DNA from: JAXMBN01 sp046349875 | GTDB taxonomy: Bacteria > Planctomycetota > Planctomycetia > Pirellulales > Pirellulaceae | Direction of reading: 5' to 3' | Assembly: GCA_046349875.1 (NCBI GenBank) | Contig: JAXMBN010000031.1 | Coordinates: 1 to 64,000, forward strand | Length of the DNA stretch: 64,000 bases | Notes under the pieces: generated by a model | Seen by the model: only the letters and a program-made list of their open reading frames with translations | Told to the model about the DNA's origin: nothing | The model's database searches: none | Shown here: positions 31,591 through 39,588 of the stretch, one piece after another | Position numbering within the stretch: the first letter of the stretch is position 1 | Layout of the letters: the number at the start of each line of letters is the position of its first letter | Translations under genes and position numbers: made by a program

Positions 31591-31919
31591 ACCAACCCAT
31601 TGAAATCGAAGTTGAAACACTTGCCGATTGGATGAAGAATCGCGACGATGTCATCTTGGTGGATTGTCGCGAAGTCTCTGAACATGATACGGCAAAGATT
31701 ACGGGATCCGTGTTGATTCCGATGAGCCAATGGGCCGCGAAGGCGGGAGAGCTCGATGCTTACAAAGACAAGCAAATCGTTGTGCATTGCCACCATGGTG
31801 GACGGAGTATGCGCGTCACGAATTGGCTTCGTCAAAATGGTTTTCCAACAGCCTTGAACCTCGCCGGCGGCATTCACGCTTGGTCTCAGCGAATCGATCC
31901 TTCGGTTCCTCAATACTAG
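31587..31919 (+). CDS. Rhodanese-like domain protein
   Basis: 110 residues forming a single rhodanese domain: VDCREVSEHDTAKITGSVLI, active-site loop HCHHGGRSMR with cysteine at about residue 68, and GGIHAWSQRID at the end. Such proteins carry persulfide on the cysteine and act as sulfur carriers. Translationally coupled to pgk through a four-base overlap. Confidence 0.85.
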   Translation: MNQPIEIEVETLADWMKNRDDVILVDCREVSEHDTAKITGSVLIPMSQWAAKAGELDAYKDKQIVVHCHHGGRSMRVTNWLRQNGFPTALNLAGGIHAWSQRIDPSVPQY

Positions 31920-32028
31920 TAGGCCGGTGGCGAGGCAAAGGGAAACATAGGGATAATAGACGGCGGGGATTGATCGCGGGGATTGACCATTGCTCGCCAG
32001 TCTACTACCCTTCTGAAGATCATCGCTT

Positions 32029-32117
32029 GCGGGTGTGGCGGAATTGGCAGACGCGCTAGACTCAGGATCTAGTGGCCTATACAAACGGCCGTGGAGGTTC
32101 GACTCCTCTCACCCGCA
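32029..32117 (+). tRNA. tRNA-Leu (anticodon CAG)
   Basis: A class II tRNA with a seven-base acceptor stem GCGGGTG/CACCCGC, D-arm GCGGAATTGGCAGACGCGC, perfect anticodon stem CTAGA/TCTAG around CTCAGGA, a long variable arm, and T-arm GAGGTTCGACTCCTC. Discriminator A, and no encoded CCA. Confidence 0.95.
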
Positions 32118-32152
32118 CTTCTTTGGATGAGTGAATTGCGAAAGTTCTGCAG

Positions 32153-32467
32153 TCACTCTCTCGCCGTGAAACCGATCCCTGCAGCATGGGACCGGCCGTC
32201 TCGACAGAGCTCTACTCTCTGATTGCTCTCTCCAGTGACCATGACGCGATGCGAGATTGGTTTCTTGGTTTCCAACTCGACGAGATAGATGAAGGCGTAA
32301 GGTGAAGGGGTACACAGTACGGCTTGATCGAAGGCATGGTAGTAGACCGTCAAGCCAGGAAAAACGGAATGCGAATGCTGGTTTTTGACGAGCGTATTCC
32401 GGGGTAGAAGGGGTAGAGGGGTGAGTTGACGAAAGGGGTGGATTGTGCCACGATTGTCGAACCTCAT
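32153..32467 (-). CDS. Hypothetical protein, weakly supported
   Basis: 104-codon frame from ATG at 32467 with no family I recognise. It contains SVFPGLTVYYHAFDQAVLC and YAFIYLVELETKKPISHR and ends near the tRNA. Codon use does not look random, and it faces away from the CrtI-like gene, but no Shine-Dalgarno or homologous motif supports it. It may also be noncoding. Confidence 0.3.
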   Translation of the reverse strand: MRFDNRGTIHPFRQLTPLPLLPRNTLVKNQHSHSVFPGLTVYYHAFDQAVLCTPSPYAFIYLVELETKKPISHRVMVTGESNQRVELCRDGRSHAAGIGFTARE

Positions 32468-32557
32468 CGATGACTTGGGTTTGCGATGGGGGATGGAGGA
32501 ATCTACCGGAGTCTCCAGTGCTTAGGCCCAGAACCTCTTTTGGTCCCGCGATTCGTT

Positions 32558-34006
32558 ATGCCTCGTGATTTTCTTGCGGGCGTTCAGCCTGAATACGACG
32601 TTGTCGTTATCGGAAGTGGTTTGGCGGGAATGACGGCCGCCAACATTCTTGGGCGAGCTGGGCACCGAGTCCTTTTGTTAGAGCAGCATTACAAACTAGG
32701 CGGATTGGCCACCTGGTTCTTGCGACCTGGCGGCCATGTCTTTGACATCTCCTTGCACGGTTTCCCGTATGGGATGATCAAGAGCTGCAGAAGATACTGG
32801 TCCGAAGAAATCGCTGACAGCATCGTACAGATCAAGAACATACGATTTGACAATCCTATGTTCTCGCTGACGACTACATTCAATCGCGACGATTTTACTC
32901 GACTGCTAACGACTGAATTTGGAATCGAGCCTGAAACGGTTAAGCAGTTTTTCGATACGGCTCGTGGAATGAATTTCTACGACGATCAGCGAATGACGAC
33001 TCGCGAACTCTTCGATAAGTTCTTTCCAGGACGCGAGGATGTGGTTCGTTTGTTGATGGAACCCATCACATATGCCAATGGTTCGACTTTGGAAGATCCG
33101 GCCATCACCTACGGTATCGTCTTCTCGAACTTTATGGCCAAAGGTGTTTTCATCTATGAAGGTGGCACCGATGATCTCGTCGGCAAGATGCAGGCCGAGT
33201 TGAACAAGAACGGAGTGGATATACGCATACGTTGCAATGTCGATCAGATACTCGTCAAAGATCGCGGCGTCGAAGGTGTAGTGGTCAATGGTAAGACGAT
33301 TCGATGCAAAGCCGTCGTCAGCAATAGCAATTTGCGATCAACCATTTTCAATATGGTCGGCAAGGAGCAATTCGATCCACAGTTTGTGCAAGATGCCCAG
33401 GCGGTGCGGCTCAATAACAGCAGCACTCAAGTGTATATGGCGTTGAAGGAGGGCGAGACGGTCGAAGAATCAACAGGCGACTTGCTGTTTTGTTCGACGG
33501 CACCGGTCTTTCGCACCGATCTCTTGTTGAGCCGCAATATCACCAGTCGAACCTTTAGTTTCTACTACCCGAAATGCAGGCCGCACAAGAAGGCTCGCTA
33601 CGCCATTGTCAGCAGTACCAATGCTAACTGGAGTGACTGGGCGGATCTGTCCGATGAAGAGTACGAGCGAAGCAAAGCCGACCTCATCGAAACCACGTTG
33701 GACTCGTTGGAAAAATACCTTCCCAATTGCCGCGATAAGATTGAGCGGGCAGAGGCCGCCACTCCGCGTACGTTCCATCACTATACAAAGCATCAAATGG
33801 GAGCCAGTTTTGGCACCAAGTTTGAAGGGCTTGCGGTGAGTCGAGCGTTACCCGATCAAATTCGCGGACTTTATCATGCCGGTAGCGTAGGCATCATCAT
33901 GTCGGGGTGGTTGGGAGCCATCAACTACGGTGTTATCGTTGCTAACGATGTCGATCAACGACTCAGCAAAGCCTCATCCTCCAACTCGACTTTAGCTTCA
34001 TCATGA
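32558..34006 (+). CDS. CrtI/phytoene-desaturase-like FAD oxidoreductase
   Basis: 482 residues taking ATG at 32558 (MPRDFLAGVQPEYDVVVIGS); the frame is open 24 codons further. An N-terminal FAD-binding Rossmann motif, VVVIGSGLAGMTAANILGRAG, is followed by LLLEQHYKLGGLATWF. A second glycine-rich segment with GLYHAGSVGIIMSGWLGAIN closes the C-terminus, as in carotenoid desaturases, isomerases and retinol saturases. No other carotenoid genes are near. The stop overlaps the FabZ-like start by four bases (ATGA), so the redox enzyme is tied to acyl-carrier-protein chemistry rather than to carotenoids. Confidence 0.75.
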   Translation: MPRDFLAGVQPEYDVVVIGSGLAGMTAANILGRAGHRVLLLEQHYKLGGLATWFLRPGGHVFDISLHGFPYGMIKSCRRYWSEEIADSIVQIKNIRFDNPMFSLTTTFNRDDFTRLLTTEFGIEPETVKQFFDTARGMNFYDDQRMTTRELFDKFFPGREDVVRLLMEPITYANGSTLEDPAITYGIVFSNFMAKGVFIYEGGTDDLVGKMQAELNKNGVDIRIRCNVDQILVKDRGVEGVVVNGKTIRCKAVVSNSNLRSTIFNMVGKEQFDPQFVQDAQAVRLNNSSTQVYMALKEGETVEESTGDLLFCSTAPVFRTDLLLSRNITSRTFSFYYPKCRPHKKARYAIVSSTNANWSDWADLSDEEYERSKADLIETTLDSLEKYLPNCRDKIERAEAATPRTFHHYTKHQMGASFGTKFEGLAVSRALPDQIRGLYHAGSVGIIMSGWLGAINYGVIVANDVDQRLSKASSSNSTLASS

Positions 34007-34425
34007 ACCCAATTGAATCGGCAATTCCGCATCGCAAACCAATGCTCCTTGTAGACGAAATCGTGGAGCAAAGTGATAAGAGGATTCTATGCCGAAAGAC
34101 CTTTGGCAAGGATGAGTTTTTCACGCAGGGGCATTTCCCGAATTTTCCGTTGGTTCCAGGTGTGATCCTTTGCGAATGTGCATTGCAAAGTGGTGCGATT
34201 CTCTTGTCGCAATTCACGCCCAAGGAAGGCGTTGTGCCCGTTGCGACCCGCATGGATGGGGTTAAGTTTAAGCATATGGTTCGGCCTGGTGATACCGTCG
34301 AAATGGAAGTGACTCTCAACGATGTGGTGTCGACCGCATATTTCATGACGGGCAAGATTACTGTTGGCGGGAAATTGGCAGCTAGGCTCGATTTCGCTTG
34401 TTCTGTGACAACTCCAACCGCTTAG
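34003..34425 (+). CDS. FabZ-like 3-hydroxyacyl-ACP dehydratase
   Basis: 140 residues. Hot-dog fold with the FabZ active-site region HFPNFPLVPGVILCECALQS (histidine near 46, glutamate near 59) and the start IPHRKPMLLVDEI. It dehydrates beta-hydroxyacyl-ACP. Coupled to the CrtI-like gene by an ATGA overlap and followed 106 bases later by a FabI-like reductase. Could be a specialised copy rather than the housekeeping enzyme. Confidence 0.85.
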   Translation: MNPIESAIPHRKPMLLVDEIVEQSDKRILCRKTFGKDEFFTQGHFPNFPLVPGVILCECALQSGAILLSQFTPKEGVVPVATRMDGVKFKHMVRPGDTVEMEVTLNDVVSTAYFMTGKITVGGKLAARLDFACSVTTPTA

Positions 34426-34531
34426 TCTTGTGTCCGCAAAGTTGACGTGCGGCCAATCCGCATTCGATTCGAATGTGTCGTTATCGTTTCTAGAGTGGTT
34501 ACTTCTGAAGTGACAAGTGGCGAGGTATAGC

Positions 34532-35329
34532 ATGTCGTTCTTGAGCTTGGAGCAGAAGAAGGTTGTTGTGTTCGGCGTGGCGAACCGAAAAAGCGTTGCC
34601 TATGCCATAGCACAAACGCTGGAATCGGAAGGCTGTGAAGTGATTTACGTAGTGCGAAGTGAAGCACGCAAGGAACAGCTTCAAAAGCTGCTTGCTGGTA
34701 AATCGATCTATGTGTGCGATGTCGAACGCCAGGACGAGATTGATCGGGTCGCTCAGGAGATTGCTCGCGACCACAGCAAGATCTATGGCGTTGTTCATTC
34801 GATTGCGTTCGCCGACTATAGCGAAGGGATGAAGCCATTCCACGAGACGACGCGCCGACAATTCTTGCAGGCAGTCGATATTTCTTGCTTCTCGCTGATC
34901 GCCATCTGCAACGCATTGAAGGATGTGCTTGATCCACAAGGGGCTGTGGTCACAATTGGAATTTCGACGACCCGAATGGCCAGCGAATCGTATGGTTTCA
35001 TGGCGCCTGTGAAAGCGGCCCTAGAATCCTCCTTAGCATTTCTCACGAAGTCATTCAGCCGATTTTCCGAAGTGCGGTTCAACTCGGTGTCGGCCGGTCT
35101 TTTGAAAACGAGTGCTTCGGCAGGCATTCCCGGCTACGTGAATGCTTATCTTTTCGCCGAAGCAGCGATTCCTAGGAAACGCGGGCTGCAAACGCAAGAG
35201 GTCGCGAATGTGGCGGCCTTTTTGTTGAGTCCTCGGTCGAGCGGAATCGCTTCGCAATCGGTGGTGATCGATGCTGGGATGAGCACCAATTATTTCGACC
35301 ACGAAATCATTACCAAGATCAGTCAATAG
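34532..35329 (+). CDS. FabI-like enoyl-ACP reductase (SDR)
   Basis: 265 residues from ATG at 34532 (MSFLSLEQKKVVVFGVANRK). FabI-type N-terminus with VVFGVANRKSVAYAIAQTLE, active-site YGFMAPVKA (tyrosine and lysine in Y-x6-K spacing), and the C-terminal VANVAAFLLSPRSSGIASQ. Enzymes of this family reduce trans-2-enoyl-ACP with NADH or NADPH. A few FabI landmarks are altered, for example YGFMAPVK where YNVMGVAK is common, so substrate range may differ. It completes a CrtI-like, FabZ-like, FabI-like set. Confidence 0.85.
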   Translation: MSFLSLEQKKVVVFGVANRKSVAYAIAQTLESEGCEVIYVVRSEARKEQLQKLLAGKSIYVCDVERQDEIDRVAQEIARDHSKIYGVVHSIAFADYSEGMKPFHETTRRQFLQAVDISCFSLIAICNALKDVLDPQGAVVTIGISTTRMASESYGFMAPVKAALESSLAFLTKSFSRFSEVRFNSVSAGLLKTSASAGIPGYVNAYLFAEAAIPRKRGLQTQEVANVAAFLLSPRSSGIASQSVVIDAGMSTNYFDHEIITKISQ

Positions 35330-35384
35330 ACTCGATCTCGTTTCGATTGCTCTGCTGCTTGGCCGATCGGAAGCGAAGCAGTGG

Positions 35385-36221
35385 CTAGAAGCTTGACGTG
35401 TCTTGGTCGAGGTTGGGGCCATAGGCATCGCCGCGATCGGACCACTCAATGGGTTCGTGAACAGTGACCCATCGTCCATCGACGAGTTGTTGTTGCGGGA
35501 CAAAGCGGCCCTTGTATCGAAGGTGCGCGTTCTGTTCAACGTACATGCCAAGGTAAAGGAAGGTTTTACCTGCGGCTTGGGCCCATTCAATTTGTTTCAG
35601 AATAGAGTAGGTGCCGGGGCTGAGCCGAGAGTAACTAGGGTCGAAATACGTGTAGACCGCACTGACAGATGTTTGGCCGCAATCAACGATCGATATGCAC
35701 ATGAGTTTCGATTGGACCCAAAAGCTCAGTTCCACCGTGTCGCAGCAAGTTTCGACGAAGCCTTGTTCGTAATCGTCTAGGCTATCCCAGTCATCCGCAG
35801 GGCCAAGAAGGCGAGCTTTGCGATGCAGATTGAATAGTTGCACCCGTTGCTCGTCGACCTGGGGCATGCCGATGACGGTCTCAATTTCGCGATCGCCGCG
35901 TTTAAGAACTCTTTGCATGGACCGTGTCCATTGAAAGTCGTGGACAGGGAGTCGTGTCGGTTTGCAGGCGCTGCAATTGGGGCAAGCCGTATGGTAGAGG
36001 AATCCGCTAGAGCGACGTCGCCCAGTGGCCAGATATGCATCAAATTCCTCGCCTCCCAACCGATGCATTGGATAGACCAGTGGCATCAAAGCGGATTGAT
36101 TCGGCAGGTACGGGCAGTTCCTCGGCTGATCCTGGAACTGCAGCACTGGCGTCAGGAATCTCGCTCGATTGTTTGGGTCCGAATTCGTATTCAAATGCAA
36201 GCCATCCTTCCTTACTCGCAT
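35385..36221 (-). CDS. Arginyl/leucyl-tRNA-protein transferase (N-end-rule aminoacyltransferase)
   Basis: 278 residues as read from the first ATG at 36221. The family landmarks are the N-terminal CPYLPNQSALMPLVYP, RRRSSGFLYHTACPNCSACKPTRLP and the C-terminal YYFDPSYSRLSPGTYSIL-like segment (here YTYFDPSYSRLSPGTYS) and LYLGMYVEQNAHLRYKGRF. Bacterial members (Bpt or Ate-type) add an amino acid to protein N-termini to mark them for Clp degradation. The first 35 residues are unlike relatives, and a palindromic repeat lies only six bases before this ATG, so the real start may be the GTG at 36146, about ten residues before CPYLP. It converges with the FabI-like gene. Confidence 0.85.
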   Translation of the reverse strand: MRVRKDGLHLNTNSDPNNRARFLTPVLQFQDQPRNCPYLPNQSALMPLVYPMHRLGGEEFDAYLATGRRRSSGFLYHTACPNCSACKPTRLPVHDFQWTRSMQRVLKRGDREIETVIGMPQVDEQRVQLFNLHRKARLLGPADDWDSLDDYEQGFVETCCDTVELSFWVQSKLMCISIVDCGQTSVSAVYTYFDPSYSRLSPGTYSILKQIEWAQAAGKTFLYLGMYVEQNAHLRYKGRFVPQQQLVDGRWVTVHEPIEWSDRGDAYGPNLDQDTSSF

Positions 36222-36226
36222 TCTAT

Positions 36227-36811
36227 GGGGACAGTCCCCGCCCCGGCAAACAATTCAATACGTGCCATCCACCTATTGTTGAAATCACCCATCACAACCA
36301 TTCAATTCCGCGCTACCACGGGGACTGTCCCCAAGATTCCATCAATCACCATGGGGACTGTCCCCATGGTGATTCAGCTGCAAATGACAAATATCCGTAA
36401 AACAAAGCAAGCTAATGGATTGTGCTGTTCCATTAACCGAACCAATTCTTGTCACAAGGTGCCAGCCACCTTGTGTTGAAAAGGACTAGCCTGGGGACAG
36501 TCCCCAAGTTGAAAAACGGACATCCATGGCGATTTTTGGGGGACAGTCCCCAAGTTGGTATTCCGACGTCGAAAGCTCGCATTTGTTTCAATTCCTGGGA
36601 TCAATCCAACCGCGATGGGGACAGTCCCCATCGTTTTGCGCAACTCGCATTTTGTTGGGCTGATATTGCATATCCGCCTATTAGCTCATTGCATGCTGGC
36701 CGCCAGATGCACGTGGGGACTGTCCCCTTTTAATCTGTTTAGGGAGGCTCGGGGACTGTCCCCGGCGTTATGTCTGCCGTTGCGTCAACAATAGGTGGAT
36801 GGCACCTATTG
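36227..36811. repeat. Array of short palindromic repeats, two families
   Basis: Family 1 is a perfect 13-base palindrome, GGGGACWGTCCCC, in eight copies: 36227-36239, 36320-36332, 36353-36365, 36493-36505, 36539-36551, 36617-36629, 36715-36727 and 36751-36763. Centre A occurs in four and centre T in four, meaning equal orientation. Family 2 has nine-base arms around a five-base asymmetric core: 36256-36278 (one arm mismatch), 36453-36475 (perfect) and 36789-36811 (perfect, inverted orientation), core GGTGCCAKCCACC. The short ORFs across this stretch are shadows. No transposase is nearby. It looks like a REP/BIME-like array; elements of this class are moved by RAYT (Y1) transposases elsewhere. 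Confidence 0.85.
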
Positions 36812-36888
36812 GTGATAGGTGGATCATTGGAGAGGATCTATGGACATGGGGGAGGGAAAGAGGGAGGATGCGACTGGAGGACACAGAA

Positions 36889-37140
36889 ATGAAATCCAGA
36901 GTCTTGTGTTGGCTGATAGCGGCGAATGCAGCATTAGTTCGTTTGATGCCGTGTTGTTTGCTACTGGTTTTGCTGGTGGAATGCGGTGGAGGGTGTCGGC
37001 TGCCGACGTCCCAAGAGCCGCGGGCGCTAGAAAATGCTGGACTAGGCAAGAACCTACGGCCGAAAGGGGAATCGGTAGGGACCGCAACCGGACTCGATGC
37101 TCGGACTCGCGAAATCGAATCCAACTTGGGATACCGCTAG
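36889..37140 (+). CDS. Small putative lipoprotein
   Basis: 83 residues from ATG at 36889 (MKSRVLCWLIAANAALVRLM). A hydrophobic segment LLLVLLVECGGGC ends at a plausible lipobox cysteine, followed by a polar, glycine-rich region. Longer frames upstream run into the palindromic array and are not supported. No recognisable family. It might be an exported peptide or a spurious ORF, as its codon use is not strongly coding-like. Confidence 0.4.
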   Translation: MKSRVLCWLIAANAALVRLMPCCLLLVLLVECGGGCRLPTSQEPRALENAGLGKNLRPKGESVGTATGLDARTREIESNLGYR

Positions 37141-37251
37141 ATTGGAAGGTTTAGAAGGACTTTTCCAGTCGGGCGAGGCAATTCCAAGAAGGTTGGTCGC
37201 AAGCGGCCGAGTTAAGCCGATGGAAATTCTTGAAAGTGTACGTGGATGCCC

Positions 37252-37281
37252 TTGCTGACTTGCGGGTAGGCCTGTTACACT
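37252..37281 (+). promoter_or_regulatory. Possible promoter of tRNA-Leu(CAA) and rpsL
   Basis: TTGCTG and TACACT separated by 18 bases, about 33 bases before the tRNA. It fits a sigma-70-type promoter loosely and would serve the tRNA and the ribosomal genes behind it. Confidence 0.35.
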
Positions 37282-37314
37282 TTTCGGTCCTTCACGTCCT
37301 CGCGGGCATGACGG

Positions 37315-37397
37315 ACCAGAGTGGCGGAATGGCAGACGCGCTGGATTCAAAATCCTGTGCCCGCAAGGGCGTGTGGGTTCGACTCCCACCTCTGGTA
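37315..37397 (+). tRNA. tRNA-Leu (anticodon CAA)
   Basis: Class II tRNA with acceptor stem ACCAGAG/CTCTGGT, discriminator A, anticodon loop TTCAAAA, long variable arm GTGCCCGCAAGGGC, and T-arm GTGGGTTCGACTCCCAC. One anticodon-stem pair (T-T) is mismatched. It lies 56 bases before rpsL in the same direction. Confidence 0.93.
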
Positions 37398-37453
37398 CTA
37401 AATACGGCGAATTCGCTGGTAGTTTGAAACTGCTTATTTGTTGACGGAAGATA

Positions 37454-37822
37454 ATGCCAACAATCAATCAATTGGTGCGAAAAAACCGCGTTGTTCAACA
37501 CAGAACCACCAAGAGCCCTGTTTTGGACAAGTGTCCACAGAAGCAAGGTGTTTGCTTGCAAGTGCGAACGATGACCCCTAAGAAGCCTAATTCGGCGCTT
37601 CGAAAGATCACTCGTGTTCGTTTGAGCAACGGCAAGGAAGTGACGGTTTACATTCCAGGTGAAGGTCACAACCTTCAAGAGCACTCGATCGTTTTGATTC
37701 GCGGTGGTCGTATTCGCGACCTTCCTGGGGTTCGTTACCAAGTCGTTCGCGGATGCCGCGACACCTTGGGTGTGAACGGCCGAAAGCAGTCTCGAAGCCG
37801 TTATGGTGCCAAGAAGGCGTAG
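37454..37822 (+). CDS. rpsL: 30S ribosomal protein S12
   Basis: 122 residues, complete: MPTINQLVRKNRVVQHR, QKQGVCLQVRTMTPKKPNSA (the streptomycin-site region with the conserved lysine), LRKITRVRLSNGKEVTVYIP and the basic tail. It sits at the decoding centre of the 30S subunit. Followed by rpsG after 78 bases. Confidence 0.97.
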   Translation: MPTINQLVRKNRVVQHRTTKSPVLDKCPQKQGVCLQVRTMTPKKPNSALRKITRVRLSNGKEVTVYIPGEGHNLQEHSIVLIRGGRIRDLPGVRYQVVRGCRDTLGVNGRKQSRSRYGAKKA

Positions 37823-37900
37823 TCCGGTTGAGCCGCGACTGTGCCGCATTGATTTCGCAAATTTACGTTTCGATAAACAACCAATAGACGATTACAGAAC

Positions 37901-38371
37901 ATGGGTAAGATTACCGCCAGCCGAACAACGCTTCGACCGGATCCACGTTTCAACTCCCTACTTGCAAGCAAGTTTGTGAACTGCTTGATGTGGGATGGCA
38001 AGAAGTCGACGGCCCAAAACGTTTTTTATGATGCATTGGATGAGATTGGCAATCGAATCAAAGATCGCCCGCCGATCGAAATCTTCGAACAAGCCGTCGA
38101 GAACGTAAAGCCTTACATTGAAGTTCGATCCAAGCGGGTCGGTGGTGCTTCGTACCAGGTTCCAATGCAAGTCAACAAGAATCGCCAGCAGTCTTTGGCG
38201 TTCCGATGGATTTTGGGTGCTGTCCGTGAGAAGAAGGGACGCGCAACCTACATGAAGTTGGCAGACGAATTGGTTGCAGCGTACAAGAAGGAAGGCGCCG
38301 CAATCACCAAGCGTGAGAACACGCACCGTATGGCTGACGCTAACAAGGCGTTCGCTCACTTTGCTTGGTAG
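37901..38371 (+). CDS. rpsG: 30S ribosomal protein S7
   Basis: 156 residues, complete: MGKITASRTTLRPDPRFNS, KFVNCLMWDGKKSTAQNVFY, EVRSKRVGGASYQVPMQV and a C-terminal tail ending MADANKAFAHFAW. It nucleates assembly of the 30S head. A strong intrinsic terminator follows directly, so fusA and tuf are not cotranscribed here, unlike the classical str operon. Confidence 0.97.
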   Translation: MGKITASRTTLRPDPRFNSLLASKFVNCLMWDGKKSTAQNVFYDALDEIGNRIKDRPPIEIFEQAVENVKPYIEVRSKRVGGASYQVPMQVNKNRQQSLAFRWILGAVREKKGRATYMKLADELVAAYKKEGAAITKRENTHRMADANKAFAHFAW

Positions 38372-38393
38372 TCATCCATTGAAAACAACTGCA

Positions 38394-38422
38394 AAGGTCC
38401 GGCGATTGCCGGACCTTTTTTT
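38394..38422 (+). terminator. Intrinsic terminator after rpsG
   Basis: Stem AAGGTCCGGC/GCCGGACCTT, loop GATT, followed by a run of seven T. It lies 23 bases after the rpsG stop. Confidence 0.92.
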
Positions 38423-38500
38423 GTTGGGTCTTCATGCAAGTTGCCGTTCGACTATAACCCTTTGGGTAGCGTCGAAAGGGCTCGTGAAACCGTGAAAAAC

Positions 38501-38530
38501 TTGACAAAACCCGGGTTTAGGGACTAAATT
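38501..38530 (+). promoter_or_regulatory. Promoter of the argB operon with a palindrome in the spacer
   Basis: TTGACA at 38501-38506 and TAAATT at 38525-38530, spacing 18 (or CTAAAT at 17). Between them is the perfect 12-base palindrome AAACCCGGGTTT (38507-38518), well placed for a repressor. It does not resemble an ArgR box. Confidence 0.65.
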
Positions 38531-38545
38531 ATTGGGTTTTCCCCG

Positions 38546-38568
38546 ACGCGGCTTTTGGCCGCGTTTTT
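38546..38568 (+). terminator. Short intrinsic terminator or attenuator hairpin before argB
   Basis: Stem ACGCGGC/GCCGCGT with loop TTTTG and five T, about 10-20 bases after the expected transcription start. It could stop early transcripts from the argB promoter or terminate read-through from rpsG. No leader peptide was recognised. Confidence 0.6.
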
Positions 38569-38698
38569 GAGTTTATGGAATGCATTCATGCTCGTGAAAG
38601 AGCCCATCCTCGAGTGCATTCCCGAAGCATGAACGACGCTTCCTAAGCGGCATACGCTTCCTCTTGGTGGCTTGCGGGATGGTGGATAGGAATCAAAC
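38569..38698 (+). other. argB leader region
   Basis: Contains an inverted repeat GGAATGCA / TGCATTCC with about 30 bases between the arms. I see no known riboswitch class. It may fold as part of the 5' untranslated region. Confidence 0.3.
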
Positions 38699-39580
38699 GT
38701 GAACGAAGCGATTGCAAAAGCGGACACGCTGATCGAAGCCATGGGATGGATTCGACGGTTTCGCGGCAAAACAACCGTCATCAAACTTGGCGGTAGTTTG
38801 ATGGAAGATACGGCCGCCATGCAGCACATCCTATTGGACATCATCTTCATGGAGTCCGTAGGAATGCGTCCCGTCATTGTCCACGGTGGTGGTCCTTCCA
38901 TCAATAAAGCCATGGATGACGCAAAGATTCAGCCGGTTTGGATTCAAGGTCGCCGCGTTACGGATTCCTCAACTTTGGAAATTGTCGAACGCGTATTGGC
39001 TGGAGATATCAACGAAGGTCTTGCGAAAGAGATCGAGAGGCTGGGTGGCCGAGCCATGAATCTCAGCTTCAAAACAACCAATGTGTTGTTTGGTGAGAAG
39101 CTCCTCTTGGAAGAACCAGGGCAAGAGCCCATCGATCTTGGGTTCGTCGGTCATGTGACTCGTGTTGATCGGCAAGTGATCGAGTCACTGACTTATACCG
39201 AACAGATTCCCGTTATTCCCTCGATGTGTATCGATGCACAAGGGCAAAAATACAACGTCAATGGCGACACCGCAGCCATGGCCGTTGCGGAAGCGCTGGG
39301 AGCCGAGAAACTGGTCTTCGTCAGCGATGTAAATGGAGTACGTCGCGACAAGAAAGATCCGAATACAGTCATTCATTCATTGACCGCCGAAGAGGCTCGA
39401 GAGCTCATACGAACGAAGGTTATCGATGCGGGGATGATTCCCAAGGTCGAGGCATGCCTTTCGACATTGGATCGAGGCGTCGGAAAAGTTCACATCATCG
39501 ATGGACGACTTCGCCACTCATTGCTTCTTGAAATCTTCACGACGGCTGGCGTTGGGACAGAGCTTGTCCGATCCCGATAG
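38699..39580 (+). CDS. argB: Acetylglutamate kinase
   Basis: 293 residues from GTG at 38699 with AGGAA upstream. Features: TTVIKLGGSLMED, VIVHGGGPSINKAM, the substrate region YNVNGDTAAMAVAEALGAEK, VFVSDVNGVRRDKK, and GMIPKVEACLSTLDRGVGKVH. It phosphorylates N-acetylglutamate in arginine synthesis. It leads a run of plus-strand genes (argB, argD, argF, rph, purE, purK) with gaps of 22 bases or less, apart from 45 bases before purE. Confidence 0.95.
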   Translation: MNEAIAKADTLIEAMGWIRRFRGKTTVIKLGGSLMEDTAAMQHILLDIIFMESVGMRPVIVHGGGPSINKAMDDAKIQPVWIQGRRVTDSSTLEIVERVLAGDINEGLAKEIERLGGRAMNLSFKTTNVLFGEKLLLEEPGQEPIDLGFVGHVTRVDRQVIESLTYTEQIPVIPSMCIDAQGQKYNVNGDTAAMAVAEALGAEKLVFVSDVNGVRRDKKDPNTVIHSLTAEEARELIRTKVIDAGMIPKVEACLSTLDRGVGKVHIIDGRLRHSLLLEIFTTAGVGTELVRSR

Positions 39581-39588
39581 GAGTCCTT

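Noticed and set aside
32558..34006. Carotenoid biosynthesis cluster
   Set aside because: No phytoene synthase, cyclase or prenyl synthase adjoins; coupling is to FabZ- and FabI-like genes instead.
36035..36794. Several short ORFs across the palindrome array
   Set aside because: They reuse the repeat in different frames (for example translated as GTVP or GDSP), which marks them as shadows.
36227..36811. CRISPR array
   Set aside because: The repeats are 13- and 23-base palindromes in both orientations with irregular spacing and no cas genes.
37054..37849. Minus-strand ORFs over tRNA-Leu and rpsL
   Set aside because: They run through a tRNA and the complement of rpsL and carry no family features.
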